Positions 8,643 through 16,660 of a DNA stretch of 28,434 nt are shown one piece after another. Numbering within the stretch: the stretch's first letter is position 1; each line of letters starts with the position of its first letter. The stretch lies in contig JAWWOH010000041.1 in NCBI GenBank assembly GCA_033851845.1, positions 1 through 28,434 of the forward strand, written 5' to 3'. The translations under genes were made by a program, and so were the position numbers. Source of the DNA: RYN-124 sp033851845 (lineage in GTDB: Bacteria; Actinomycetota; Actinomycetes; Mycobacteriales; SCTD01). Below the pieces are notes generated by a model. The model ran no database searches. It saw only the letters and a list, made by a program, of their open reading frames with translations, and had not been told where the DNA came from.

Positions 8643-9890
8643 TCAGATCGTCAGGTCCTCGGAGCTTCCGGTAAGCCACTCCACGAACAGCGTCGTCGCG
8701 TCGTCCTGCAGCTGACCGGTCTGGTAGCGCAGGATCGCCGTCTGCAGGCGCCGCATGACCTCGGGGGTCGGCAGCCCGGACGCCAGCTCCTTGGCGGCGA
8801 ACTCGGCCAGCCGGTCGCGACCGAAGAAGCTGCCGTCCTCGGTCCTGGCCTCGTCGACGCCGTCCGTCACCAGCAGCACGCGATCACCTGGCTGCAGCGA
8901 CTCCTCGCAGGACACGTAGACCGCAGCGCCCGTCAGCGAGCCCATGCCGAGCGGCAGTGCCGGCTCACACAGCAGCTCCTTCACGAGCTGGCCGTCGCGC
9001 AGCAGCATCGGCGGGGGGTGGCCCGCGTTGACCCACCGGAACGATCCGGTGTCGACGTCCAGCTGCGCGATCACCGCTGTGACGTAGCGCTCTACCCCGA
9101 AGCCGTCGGCGAGGGCAGCGTCGATCGCCTCGACGCAGGCCTCCAGCGGCAGACCTGCGCGACGGCTGTTGCGATAGCAGGACACCGCGAGGTTGGCGAG
9201 CAGACTGGCGTGCAACCCATGGCCAACCGCGTCGAAGACGGCGACGTGCGCGATGTTGCCGTTGAGCGCGTAGTCGAACGCGTCCCCACCGACCTCGTAC
9301 GCCGGAGCGAGCAGTCCACTGATGATGACCCGCTTCGTCCCGAACGTCAGCGGTGGGAGCAGGGCGTGCTGCATCTCTGCGGGCAACGTCATCGCATTGC
9401 GTCGGCGTACCCACTCGTAGGTGTCGGTGTACTGCGCGTTGCTCAGGATCAGCTCGGCGAGCAGGTGAGCGAACTGGCCGAGCTGCCGGATCAGCGGGTC
9501 GGCCAGGGGTGCGGTGCCCGGCGCGAGCACCTCGAGCACGCCGAGGCGCTCAACGCCGTCAAGGAGCGGCAGCCAGATCCGTCGCTCGTCCGGGGAGGCG
9601 GCCACGTCCTGCGGCTCGACGCGCTGGAAGGCGCGACCCGCAACGGTGCCCTCCACGGACTGGACGTCGCGTGGTTTGACGCCGGCGGCGGCGACCGGTG
9701 TGAGCGCCTGCTGCTCGTAGTCGACGAGATGCAGGACGACCTCGCTCACGCCGAGGCGAGTTGCCGCGCGCTGCGCGAGGTCGGGGAGGTCTTCGGGAGA
9801 GGCCAGGTGCGAGCCCGTCAGCAGCTCGTGCAGTGCCCCGGCGTAACTGGTGGGGTCATCGCGGGACTCAGGAAGCTCCGCCGACGCCAC
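8643..9890 (-). CDS. GAF-like plus PP2C/SpoIIE-type serine phosphatase (RsbU-like)
   Basis: The 415-residue protein begins with a region (about 20-150) that looks like a GAF sensor domain. The C-terminal half (about 190-405) is a SpoIIE/PP2C phosphatase with the metal-binding motifs GGDAFDY, FDAVGHGLHASLLA, LVTDGVDEA and DDATTLFVEW, plus NAGHPPPML. Such proteins dephosphorylate anti-anti-sigma factors in partner-switching cascades that control alternative sigma factors, or act in stress signalling. It lies 24 nt downstream of a HATPase gene, a usual partner, which supports that role. The signal sensed by the GAF-like region is unknown. No membrane segment is present. Confidence 0.9.
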   Translation of the reverse strand: MASAELPESRDDPTSYAGALHELLTGSHLASPEDLPDLAQRAATRLGVSEVVLHLVDYEQQALTPVAAAGVKPRDVQSVEGTVAGRAFQRVEPQDVAASPDERRIWLPLLDGVERLGVLEVLAPGTAPLADPLIRQLGQFAHLLAELILSNAQYTDTYEWVRRRNAMTLPAEMQHALLPPLTFGTKRVIISGLLAPAYEVGGDAFDYALNGNIAHVAVFDAVGHGLHASLLANLAVSCYRNSRRAGLPLEACVEAIDAALADGFGVERYVTAVIAQLDVDTGSFRWVNAGHPPPMLLRDGQLVKELLCEPALPLGMGSLTGAAVYVSCEESLQPGDRVLLVTDGVDEARTEDGSFFGRDRLAEFAAKELASGLPTPEVMRRLQTAILRYQTGQLQDDATTLFVEWLTGSSEDLTI

Positions 9891-9914
9891 GGCCGGAGTC
9901 TTCCACGCGGGCGA

Positions 9915-10319
9915 TCAGCGTCCGTTCGGCTCGGGCTCCACCCGTGCCCAGACCACCTTGCCGTCACCCTCGATCTGCTCGACGCCCGACTCGGCGGCGA
10001 CGGCGTCCACGAGCAACAGGCCACGGCCGGACTCGGCGTCCCCCGTTGCGTGCGCAGCGGCGGGCGCGCCGGCGCTCTCGTCATGGACGTCGACCCGTAC
10101 GCCGCGGCCGGCCTTGCGCAGCCGCAGGCCGACCGGCGGACGACCGTGCCGGACGGCGTTGCCGACGAGCTCCGAGACCACCAGCAGGACCGGCTCGAGC
10201 AGCGCACCCAGCGACCAGCGCGGCAGCACCCGCCGGGTGGCCGCCCGCGCCTCGCGCGCGGCGGTCAGATCGGGCGGAAGCTCCACCTGCACCTCGGTGG
10301 ATGGATCCTCGGACGACAC
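9915..10319 (-). CDS. HATPase_c anti-sigma-type regulatory protein (RsbW-like)
   Basis: I favour the GTG at 10319 (VSSEDPSTEVQVELPP, 134 residues); the open frame reaches 10415 but the extra residues are not family-like. The N box ELVGNAVRHG, the VHDES element (equivalent to the DxG box) and SGRGLLLVDAVA (G2 box) identify a GHKL ATPase fold of the RsbW/SpoIIAB type. These serine kinases bind and inhibit sigma factors or phosphorylate STAS antagonists. The downstream phosphatase gene, 24 nt away, would oppose it. No STAS-domain antagonist or sigma factor gene is nearby, so partners must be encoded elsewhere. The start is uncertain because no clear ribosome binding site precedes either candidate. 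Confidence 0.85.
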   Translation of the reverse strand: MSSEDPSTEVQVELPPDLTAAREARAATRRVLPRWSLGALLEPVLLVVSELVGNAVRHGRPPVGLRLRKAGRGVRVDVHDESAGAPAAAHATGDAESGRGLLLVDAVAAESGVEQIEGDGKVVWARVEPEPNGR

Positions 10320-10415
10320 GCTCGAGATGTGCCCCGTGCGCCATGCCCTCACACGGGCCTGACAGCGACCCACGAGAATGTGTCGACGGACCTTCCTCGA
10401 AAGGTGGGTGACCAC

Positions 10416-10991
10416 GTGCCTGTTCGGCCAGGACGCGGTGCGCTGCGCCTTGCCCGGACCGTTCTGGTGGTTCTGCCGTCAGCGACGTTGAGCGCCGCTG
10501 CTCACGCATCCGCCGGCGGCTGCGTCAGCGTCGTCGGCATCGCACTGGTCGTTCTGCTGCTCGGCGCCTCCACGTGGACGCAGCTGTCCCGCGAGCGTTC
10601 GACGGGCTTCCTGGTCGGCTGGCTCGGACTCGGGCAGGTGCTCGGTCACGGGATTCTCGAGCTCACCTGCCGTGGGCCGGCGCACGCTGCCGCCGGGCCG
10701 AGCCTGCCGATGCTGGGCCTGCACGCCGTCGCGGTCGTGGTGGCTGCCATCACGCTCGCGCGCGGCGAGCACCGGTTGTGGCAGCTGGCGCGTGCCCTCG
10801 AGCTGATATCCGCACGACTGAAGCTGCTCTGCGGCCGCCTGGCGATCCGCGGCGTCCTGCCTGCCACGACCGACGTTGACGCGACGGCGCTGCCCTGTGC
10901 GGAGCCGTCGTGGCAGGCCTCTCCCTGGTGCTCCCTCCGACCGGTCCGGCGCGGTCCGCCGGCTCGTGCCCTGTCAGCCGCTTCGGCCTGA
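10416..10991 (+). CDS. Small membrane protein of unknown function
   Basis: The frame is open from far upstream, but that part is antisense to the phosphatase and HATPase genes. A GTG at 10416 with AGGTGG 8 nt before it is the best start (GTG at 10404 is an alternative). The 191-residue product has about four hydrophobic segments: ARTVLVVLPSATLSAAAHA, VSVVGIALVVLLLGAS, STGFLVGWLGLGQVLGHGIL and LGLHAVAVVVAAITLA. Histidines lie in or near the membrane segments, followed by a basic cysteine-containing tail. I do not recognise a family. The histidines and the downstream cupredoxin-like lipoprotein would allow a role in metal handling at the membrane, but this is speculative. It ends 47 nt before the lipoprotein gene. 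Confidence 0.6.
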   Translation: MPVRPGRGALRLARTVLVVLPSATLSAAAHASAGGCVSVVGIALVVLLLGASTWTQLSRERSTGFLVGWLGLGQVLGHGILELTCRGPAHAAAGPSLPMLGLHAVAVVVAAITLARGEHRLWQLARALELISARLKLLCGRLAIRGVLPATTDVDATALPCAEPSWQASPWCSLRPVRRGPPARALSAASA

Positions 10992-11038
10992 CCCGCGCAC
11001 GACCCGTCCGCACCGACCCGATCGATCGGAGCTCAGTC

Positions 11039-11476
11039 ATGACCCGCATTCCCCCTGCTCTTGCACTCGCCGCCGCCCTGGCCCTGACCGGCTGCGCCGG
11101 CAAGAGCCAGCCCTCGCCCTCCCCTGCACCGTCGCCATCGGCCGCCGCCAGCTCGCCGACGGCCGCACCACCCGCGAGTGCCACCGCGGCACCGAGTCCC
11201 ACCGCTCCGGCAGTGGACCAGACGATCCGCATCACGTACGCCGGCGGCAAGGTCAGCGGCGTCGGCAGCCTGGTGAAGGTCAGGCACAACAGCCGCGTCG
11301 CTCTTGTCGTCACGAGTGACGTCGCCGACGAGGTGCACTTCCACGGCTACGACAAGTCGGCAGACGTCGCGAAGGGCGGCACCGTCACCATCACCTTCAA
11401 GGCCACGCTGCCCGGCCGGTTCGAGGTTGAGCTGGAGAAGCTCAAGCACCGCCTCGTCACGCTCCAGATCCAGTGA
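11039..11476 (+). CDS. Cupredoxin-fold lipoprotein lacking a copper cysteine
   Basis: The ATG at 11039 has GGAG 7 nt upstream and begins a lipoprotein signal (ALAAALALTGC, lipobox LTGC). The frame runs further upstream but without a signal. The mature 145-residue precursor has a proline/serine/alanine-rich linker (about 25-60) and then a beta-sandwich domain. That domain contains EVHFHGYDKSADV and GTVTITFKATLPGRFEVELE, as in cupredoxin_1-type domains. The position where copper proteins carry the C-x-H-x-M loop reads VELEKLKHRL, so a classical type 1 site is absent. The stop overlaps the GTG of the following membrane protein (GTGA), implying coupling. It is likely anchored on the outer face of the membrane and functionally paired with that protein. 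Confidence 0.75.
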   Translation: MTRIPPALALAAALALTGCAGKSQPSPSPAPSPSAAASSPTAAPPASATAAPSPTAPAVDQTIRITYAGGKVSGVGSLVKVRHNSRVALVVTSDVADEVHFHGYDKSADVAKGGTVTITFKATLPGRFEVELEKLKHRLVTLQIQ

Positions 11477-12795
11477 CACCCACCGTCTTCCTGGCGCACG
11501 GCGTCGGGACCCGCGCAGACCTGCCGATCCCGGTCAGCTTCGCCATCATCGGCGGCGGCCTGGCGGTCCTGATCTCCTTCGTCGCGCTCGGCGCGCTGTG
11601 GCCGGATCCGCGCCTGCGAGGCAGCGAAGCCGGCCGACCGCTGCCTCGCGTCGTGCAGATCGTCGGCGACAGCGCGGTGACGACCGTCGTGCTGCGGGTG
11701 ATCGCGCTCGCGATGTGGGGGGTCGTTGTCGCGGTGGCCTTCACCGGGCCGAGTGACATCCCGGCGAACCTGGCGCCCTGGGCGTTCTACATCCAGTTCT
11801 GGGTCGGGCTGGTCTTCGCGAGTCTCGTCCTGGGCCCGGTGTGGCGACGGCTGAACCCGCTGCGAAGCCTGCACTGGCTGCTGACTCGAGCCAGTGGCGA
11901 AGCGCCGGGAGCCGACGCACTTCCCAGGCTGGGTTACTGGCCGGCCGTCGTCGCGCTGCTGAGCTTCGTCTTCCTCGAGCTCGCCTTCCCTGGCAAGTCC
12001 CGGCCGGTCATCGTCGGGACGTACGTCGTGGTCTACGCGATCGTCCAGCTGGCCGCGGCGCTCTGGTACGGCGAGGGCTGGTTCGCGCGTGGCGACGGGT
12101 TCGAGGTCTACAGCACGCTCGTCGGCCGCCTGTCGCCGTTCGGTCGCCGCGACGACGGCGCGCTCGTCGTGCGCAACCCGCTCGACGGCGCCGCCGGCCT
12201 GCCAGAAGAGCGGGGGCTCGCAGCGGTCGTCGTCGTCCTCGTCGGCAGCACCGCGTTCGACGGCGTGACGCGCACCACCTGGTGGCAGAACGGCTACGGC
12301 ATCGCAGGCGACGCCGCGACTCGTCCGCAGCTGATCGGTCTGGTCACGATGCTCGTCCTCGTCGCCGCGATGTACGTCGTCGCCACCACCGTCGCGGGAC
12401 GCACCAGCGGACGAGACGACGGCCCGGCGCAGTACGCGCACTCCGTGATCCCCATCGCGGCGGGCTATGCCATCGCCCACTACTTCTCGCTGCTGATGCT
12501 CGACGGGCAGCTCACCTACATCCTGGCCAGCGACCCGTTCGCCCGCGGTTGGGACCTGTTCGGCACCGCCCAGAACGCCGTCGACTACACCGCGGTCAGT
12601 CCGCGCACCATCAGCCTCGTCCAGGTCGCGGCGATCGTCGGCGGCCACATCATCGGCGTCGTCCTGGCGCACGAGCGCGCCGTTCGGCTCGCGGGTCCCG
12701 GGCATCGGGCCGCAGCGCGGATCAGCCAGTACCCGCTGCTCGCCGTGATGGTGACCTTCACGCTCGGCGGTCTCTTCCTGCTGCTGGGCGGATGA
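11473..12795 (+). CDS. Polytopic membrane protein of unknown function
   Basis: A GTG at 11473 overlaps the lipoprotein stop, giving 440 residues with about ten to twelve hydrophobic segments, for example SFAIIGGGLAVLISFVALGA, VVALLSFVFLELAF and LLAVMVTFTLGGLFLLL. Conserved-looking loop elements include GPVWRRLNPLRSLHWLL, GEGWFARGDGFEVYSTLV and TAFDGVTRTTWW. I recognise this as an actinobacterial membrane protein commonly encoded after a cupredoxin-like lipoprotein; no transport or enzymatic function is established to my knowledge. Its ATGA overlap with the next lipoprotein gene makes a tight three-gene unit. Role unknown; high confidence that it is a real gene. Confidence 0.85.
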   Translation: MTPTVFLAHGVGTRADLPIPVSFAIIGGGLAVLISFVALGALWPDPRLRGSEAGRPLPRVVQIVGDSAVTTVVLRVIALAMWGVVVAVAFTGPSDIPANLAPWAFYIQFWVGLVFASLVLGPVWRRLNPLRSLHWLLTRASGEAPGADALPRLGYWPAVVALLSFVFLELAFPGKSRPVIVGTYVVVYAIVQLAAALWYGEGWFARGDGFEVYSTLVGRLSPFGRRDDGALVVRNPLDGAAGLPEERGLAAVVVVLVGSTAFDGVTRTTWWQNGYGIAGDAATRPQLIGLVTMLVLVAAMYVVATTVAGRTSGRDDGPAQYAHSVIPIAAGYAIAHYFSLLMLDGQLTYILASDPFARGWDLFGTAQNAVDYTAVSPRTISLVQVAAIVGGHIIGVVLAHERAVRLAGPGHRAAARISQYPLLAVMVTFTLGGLFLLLGG

Positions 12796-13172
12796 GGGGC
12801 ATCGTCGCGACGTGCACCGCTGCCGTGCTGATGGCGACAGCGGCGTGCGGCACGTCGGCCAGCAAGGCCGACAACGACGCGCTGTGCTCAGCGCTGAGTC
12901 GCGAGCTGACGGGTGCGGGGTTGGCAGGCACTCCGACGCGAGCGCAGGCGGTGGCCACCGCCAACCGGCTGGATGCTCACGTACGGCAGGTCGCGGACTC
13001 GAGGCTGCACGACGCCGTGGTGCGGCTGCACCAGGACCTCCACGACATCGACGTCGCCTGGCGCCGGCGGGGGCCCGCCGACGTGACGCGCGCGGCCGAA
13101 CGAGCCCGTGCGGACGCGAGACGGGCCGCGCGCGCCTGCGGCCTCGGCTCGGACGCGTTCTTGACCAGCTGA
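12792..13172 (+). CDS. Small helical lipoprotein of unknown function
   Basis: The ATG at 12792 overlaps the previous stop (ATGA). The frame is open upstream, but that part is antisense or shadow sequence. The 126-residue product starts MRGIVATCTAAVLMATAAC, a lipoprotein-type signal with a weak lipobox. It continues as an alanine/arginine-rich, mostly helical domain with two further cysteines (ALCSAL and RACGLG). No known domain is recognised. Position in the overlapping unit suggests it acts with the membrane protein and first lipoprotein. Confidence 0.65.
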   Translation: MRGIVATCTAAVLMATAACGTSASKADNDALCSALSRELTGAGLAGTPTRAQAVATANRLDAHVRQVADSRLHDAVVRLHQDLHDIDVAWRRRGPADVTRAAERARADARRAARACGLGSDAFLTS

Positions 13173-13264
13173 GCGTCGCGCCCCGGCTCGTTACGGCACG
13201 GGTGACGTCGTAACGCGGATGGTCACGCCCCGTCGACGAAGCATCGGAAACGTGGGGGGAAACC

Positions 13265-14881
13265 ATGCGGTACGCGATCTCGAACGAGGGCCGTGCGCGG
13301 CACCTGAGACTTCGCCGGGCTCGACAGGTGTCGGCGGTCGGCGTCACCGTTGTCGGTCTGGTGCTGGTCGCCGGCGCAGGCGCAGGCGCGCACGCTGACG
13401 GCTCCGATGCACGAGTGACCGCGGGTGGACCGCAGCTGCTCACCTGCTCGGCACCGACGGAGGACTCGTTCTACCGGGACCAGCCGGCAATGGACACGAC
13501 GTTCGGCGCGGCGCACACGCGGCCGTACTGGCGCAGCGTCGCTGGTGAGACATCCCTGGGCGCACTGCCCGGGACGTCAGACGTACTGGTGCAGATGAAC
13601 CTCACGACGGCGCGGGCCTCGTTCGCCGGTGACAGCTGCCCGACATGGAGCGATGCGACGCCGCAGGCCTCGGTCTTCACGCAGGACCCGTACCTGTGGA
13701 TCGACAACGTCACGGGGCGCACCTTCCTCACCCACCTCGACGCGCCGAGTGGCGCAGCCACGTCGGTGGTGAGCGACGACGGCGGTCGATCGTGGACGGT
13801 GGGTGAGACGCCGTTCGAGCAACCTGCCCTGGATCACCAGAGCATCGCCACCGGACCGTACGCCGCACCGCGACCGCTCGGCATCCGCAGTTACCCGCGC
13901 GCGACGTACTACTGCGCGAAGAACGATCACATCAAGACCGGCAGCGCGCTCGCGGTGACCGGTCCGGAGGCGCCCGGCGGGCACGGGCAGAACCAGTGCG
14001 AGCGCAGCGATGACGGCGGCCTCACCTGGGGCCCACCGGTCTTCGTGAACGCCGACACCATCTACGGGGTCTACTGCAACGACGCGGCGGGACATGTCAG
14101 CGTCTCGCCGGCGACCGGAACGGTCTTCTACCCGATCATGGACTGCCACCAGCACCAGGGCGTCGCGATCAGCCGCGACAACGGCCAGACCTGGGCCGTC
14201 TCGATCGTCGGCACCGTGCACGACGAGTTTCCCGGGCCGGGCGACACCGACGACGACCCGACCGGGCCGGACACGTCGGCGTACAACTACGGCCACAACT
14301 TCGGCGACAGCCGGGTGGCCGTCGACGCGAGTGGCACGGTCTACCTCTCGACCGTCGACGAGGGACACCCGTCCGTCGTCATCTCGCACGACGACGGACG
14401 CACGTGGTCCCAACCGGTCGACGTCGGTGGGCCCTTCGGTATCCAGAACGCCGTCTTTCCCGACGCAGTCGCCGGCGACGCCGGCCGAGTCGCGGTCATG
14501 TACTACGGCACGTCGCAGGGCGGGGCGATCGAACCGCCGTACGACGCCGCAGGTGCACCGACGGCGTGGCAGACCACACCGTGGTACCTCTACCTCGCCA
14601 TCTCCACCGACAGCGGCAGTCACTGGAAGGTCCGCAGCGTGACGGGGGACGACCCGGTCCAGCGCGGCTGCATAGCGACGTACCGGGGCGATGCGCAGTA
14701 CGCCTGCCTGAACCTGTACGACTTCCAGGACATGACGATCGACGATCAGGGTCGCGTCTTGAGTCTCCTACGCCGACGGCTGCGTCTCGGCGGCGTGCAC
14801 GGGGCCGCAGGGGTCATGGCGGGACAGCACCGCGAGCCAGGCCTTTCTGGCGCGACAGCTGGATCGGCCGCTCCTGCGTGA
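13265..14881 (+). CDS. Secreted Asp-box (sialidase/BNR-like) protein, frameshifted near the C-terminus
   Basis: The ATG at 13265 has a strong GGGGGA ribosome binding site 4 nt upstream. The N-terminus is a twin-arginine-like basic stretch followed by a hydrophobic segment (VGVTVVGLVLVAGAGAG) and AHA-DG, so the product is exported. At least five Asp-boxes of the S-x-D-x-G-x-x-W type are visible: SDDGGRSW, SDDGGLTW, SRDNGQTW, SHDDGRTW and STDSGSHW, indicating a beta-propeller. Active-site residues of true sialidases cannot be verified, so the substrate is unknown. After DDQGRVL (about 14,760) the frame turns into arginine-rich sequence ending at 14881. The frame one base on reads VSYADGCVSA, then FLARQLD and a stop at 14922-14924, matching how such proteins usually end. 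A one-base insertion (or sequencing error) is therefore likely. Confidence 0.8.
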   Translation: MRYAISNEGRARHLRLRRARQVSAVGVTVVGLVLVAGAGAGAHADGSDARVTAGGPQLLTCSAPTEDSFYRDQPAMDTTFGAAHTRPYWRSVAGETSLGALPGTSDVLVQMNLTTARASFAGDSCPTWSDATPQASVFTQDPYLWIDNVTGRTFLTHLDAPSGAATSVVSDDGGRSWTVGETPFEQPALDHQSIATGPYAAPRPLGIRSYPRATYYCAKNDHIKTGSALAVTGPEAPGGHGQNQCERSDDGGLTWGPPVFVNADTIYGVYCNDAAGHVSVSPATGTVFYPIMDCHQHQGVAISRDNGQTWAVSIVGTVHDEFPGPGDTDDDPTGPDTSAYNYGHNFGDSRVAVDASGTVYLSTVDEGHPSVVISHDDGRTWSQPVDVGGPFGIQNAVFPDAVAGDAGRVAVMYYGTSQGGAIEPPYDAAGAPTAWQTTPWYLYLAISTDSGSHWKVRSVTGDDPVQRGCIATYRGDAQYACLNLYDFQDMTIDDQGRVLSLLRRRLRLGGVHGAAGVMAGQHREPGLSGATAGSAAPA

Positions 14882-14937
14882 TCCCGGCAAGGCAATCGGC
14901 CGCGACCGCATCGGCGGGCTGTGAGGCCCCGGGCGAC

Positions 14938-15534
14938 TCAGCGACGGGGCTCGTTCGGTACTCCGGTCCGCAGCCGCACGAGGTCGTCTGGGGTGTCTAC
15001 ATCGGCAGCCGAGCCGAGGCCGTCGCACGGGACGCTCAGCACTCGCGCGGGGTGCGCGCGCAACCAGGCCCTCGCGCCCACGTCGCCGATCGCCTGCGCC
15101 ACCACGTCGTCCCAGGCCAGCCGGTCCAGCAGCACGGGGTGTCCAGGCTCCCCGCCGTACGTCGCCACCGCGGCATCGGCCTTGCCAGCGACGGCAAGCA
15201 GCCGGCGGACGGCTTCGACGGAGATCAGTGGCTGGTCCACGAGCGCCACCACGCAGGCCGCGGCGGTTCTGCTCGCGAGCGCGGAAAGCCCGGCTCGAAG
15301 GGATGCGCCGACACCCTCCTGCCAGTCGACTGCAACGACCACATCAGCGACCACGAAGGGACACACGTCCTCGGCGCGGGCGCCCAGCACGACGAGCACG
15401 GGATCGCAGCCGGCATCGCGGAGCAGCGTCACGCCGCGTTCGACGAAGGTGCGGCCGTCGAGCTGCAGCAGTGCTTTGGGCCCGCCGATTCGTCGGCCCG
15501 CGCCGGCAGCGAGCAACAGGCCGGCCACGCTCAC
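14938..15534 (-). CDS. mocA: MocA-like molybdenum cofactor nucleotidyltransferase
   Basis: A GTG at 15534 overlaps the xdhC stop by 4 nt (GTGA) and places the nucleotide-binding motif LLLAAGAGRRIGGPKALL right at the N-terminus, as in the family; the 198-residue length is also typical. Other family elements are ALVDQPLI and GHPVLLDRLAWDDV. MocA-type enzymes attach CMP to molybdopterin-Mo (forming MCD) for xanthine-oxidase-family hydroxylases. Its position as last gene of a molybdenum hydroxylase operon fits exactly. It is convergent with the Asp-box gene, whose corrected end lies 13 nt away. Confidence 0.88.
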   Translation of the reverse strand: MSVAGLLLAAGAGRRIGGPKALLQLDGRTFVERGVTLLRDAGCDPVLVVLGARAEDVCPFVVADVVVAVDWQEGVGASLRAGLSALASRTAAACVVALVDQPLISVEAVRRLLAVAGKADAAVATYGGEPGHPVLLDRLAWDDVVAQAIGDVGARAWLRAHPARVLSVPCDGLGSAADVDTPDDLVRLRTGVPNEPRR

Positions 15535-16658
15535 GGGGCCAACGCGATCCCGTCCGTGACGCTCCAGTGGATCGCGCCGTCGGCCGAGCGGAGCGGCAGA
15601 CCGCTGCCCCCCCATCGCGCCTGCACCAGCTCCGCGGCGATCGACACCGCGGTCTCCTCCGCCGTACGGCCGCCGATGTCGAGCCCGATGGGCGAACGAA
15701 GCCGCCCAAGCGCGAGCTCGTCGACGCCGGCGGCGCGCAGCTCGGTCATGCGCTTGTCGTGCGTACGGCGACTGCCCATCGCGCCGACGTAGCCGGCCGG
15801 CGATGCCAGCGCGACGGCCAGCAGCGGCACGTCGAACTTCGGGTCGTGCGTGACGACCGCGATGACGGTGCGGACGTCGACGCGCCCGGCCGCGACCTCA
15901 GCCGCCAGGTAGCGGTCCGGCCAGTCACAGACGACTTCGTCCGCCGCCGGGAACCGGCGCGTCGTCGCGAAGACCGGACGCGCGTCGCAGAGCACCACCC
16001 GGTAGCCCAGGAAGGAGCCCATCCGCGTCAGCGCACCGGCGAAGTCCGTCGCGCCGAAGACGAGCATCCGCGGCGGCGGCGTGAACGACTGCAGCAGCAC
16101 GGTCACGTCGTCGAGGCGCCGCTCGCCGTGCGCGCCGTAGTGCCGCAAACCGTTCTGTCCAGCCGCCAGCACACCACGACCATCGGCGGTCGCGGCGACG
16201 TCAAGGCCGCCGTTGCCGAGCGAGCCCACGGCCTCGAGCGCGGTCACGAGCAGCTGCGCACCGACCGCCGCGGGTCCTGAGACGACGGTGGCGAGGGTGC
16301 AGGGCTCGTCCAGCACCAGCCGGCGAAGCAGCTCGTCCAGCACCTCGCGGTCCGGCTCGGCGACGAGGACCTGCAACGTGCCACCGCAGGTGAGCCCGAT
16401 CGCGAAGGCGTCATCGTCGGTGATGCCGTACGACGCCTGCTGCGGACGTCGCTCCGACAGCACCAGCTGCGCCAGGTCATAGACGGCGGCCTCGACGCAC
16501 CCGCCGGACAGGCTCCCGACGACCTCGCCGTCTGCCGCCACCGCCATGACGGTGCCCACCGGCCGGGGCGTGCTGCCGGCGGTGCTGGTGACGGTGGCGA
16601 GCGCGAACCTGCGGTCGCTGTCGCACAGCGCCCGCAGCTGCGGCACGAGGTCGCGCAT
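15531..16658 (-). CDS. xdhC: XdhC/CoxI family molybdenum cofactor insertion protein
   Basis: The ATG at 16658 lies 2 nt after the stop of the [2Fe-2S] subunit gene and gives 375 residues. The N-terminal XdhC_CoxI domain shows ATVTSTAGSTPRPVGTVM and GSLSGGCVEAAVYD, with its conserved cysteine. The C-terminal Rossmann domain shows LVFGATDFAGALTRMGSFLGY, VVTHDPKFDVPLL, YVGAMGSRRTHDKR and IGLDIGGRTAEETAVSIAAE. XdhC proteins bind the molybdenum cofactor, promote its sulphuration and deliver it to the catalytic subunit. This matches the operon context. Sequence appears complete. Confidence 0.93.
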   Translation of the reverse strand: MRDLVPQLRALCDSDRRFALATVTSTAGSTPRPVGTVMAVAADGEVVGSLSGGCVEAAVYDLAQLVLSERRPQQASYGITDDDAFAIGLTCGGTLQVLVAEPDREVLDELLRRLVLDEPCTLATVVSGPAAVGAQLLVTALEAVGSLGNGGLDVAATADGRGVLAAGQNGLRHYGAHGERRLDDVTVLLQSFTPPPRMLVFGATDFAGALTRMGSFLGYRVVLCDARPVFATTRRFPAADEVVCDWPDRYLAAEVAAGRVDVRTVIAVVTHDPKFDVPLLAVALASPAGYVGAMGSRRTHDKRMTELRAAGVDELALGRLRSPIGLDIGGRTAEETAVSIAAELVQARWGGSGLPLRSADGAIHWSVTDGIALAP

Positions 16659-16660
16659 GA

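Noticed and set aside
8475..10415. Very long plus-strand open frame (8475-10991)
   Set aside because: Most of it is antisense to the phosphatase and HATPase genes and has arginine/glutamine-rich shadow composition; only the part from about 10416 looks like a protein.
11347..13443. 698-codon minus-strand open frame
   Set aside because: It is antisense to the lipoprotein/membrane protein unit, which has ribosome binding sites, signal peptides and overlapping stops; the antisense product has no recognisable domain.
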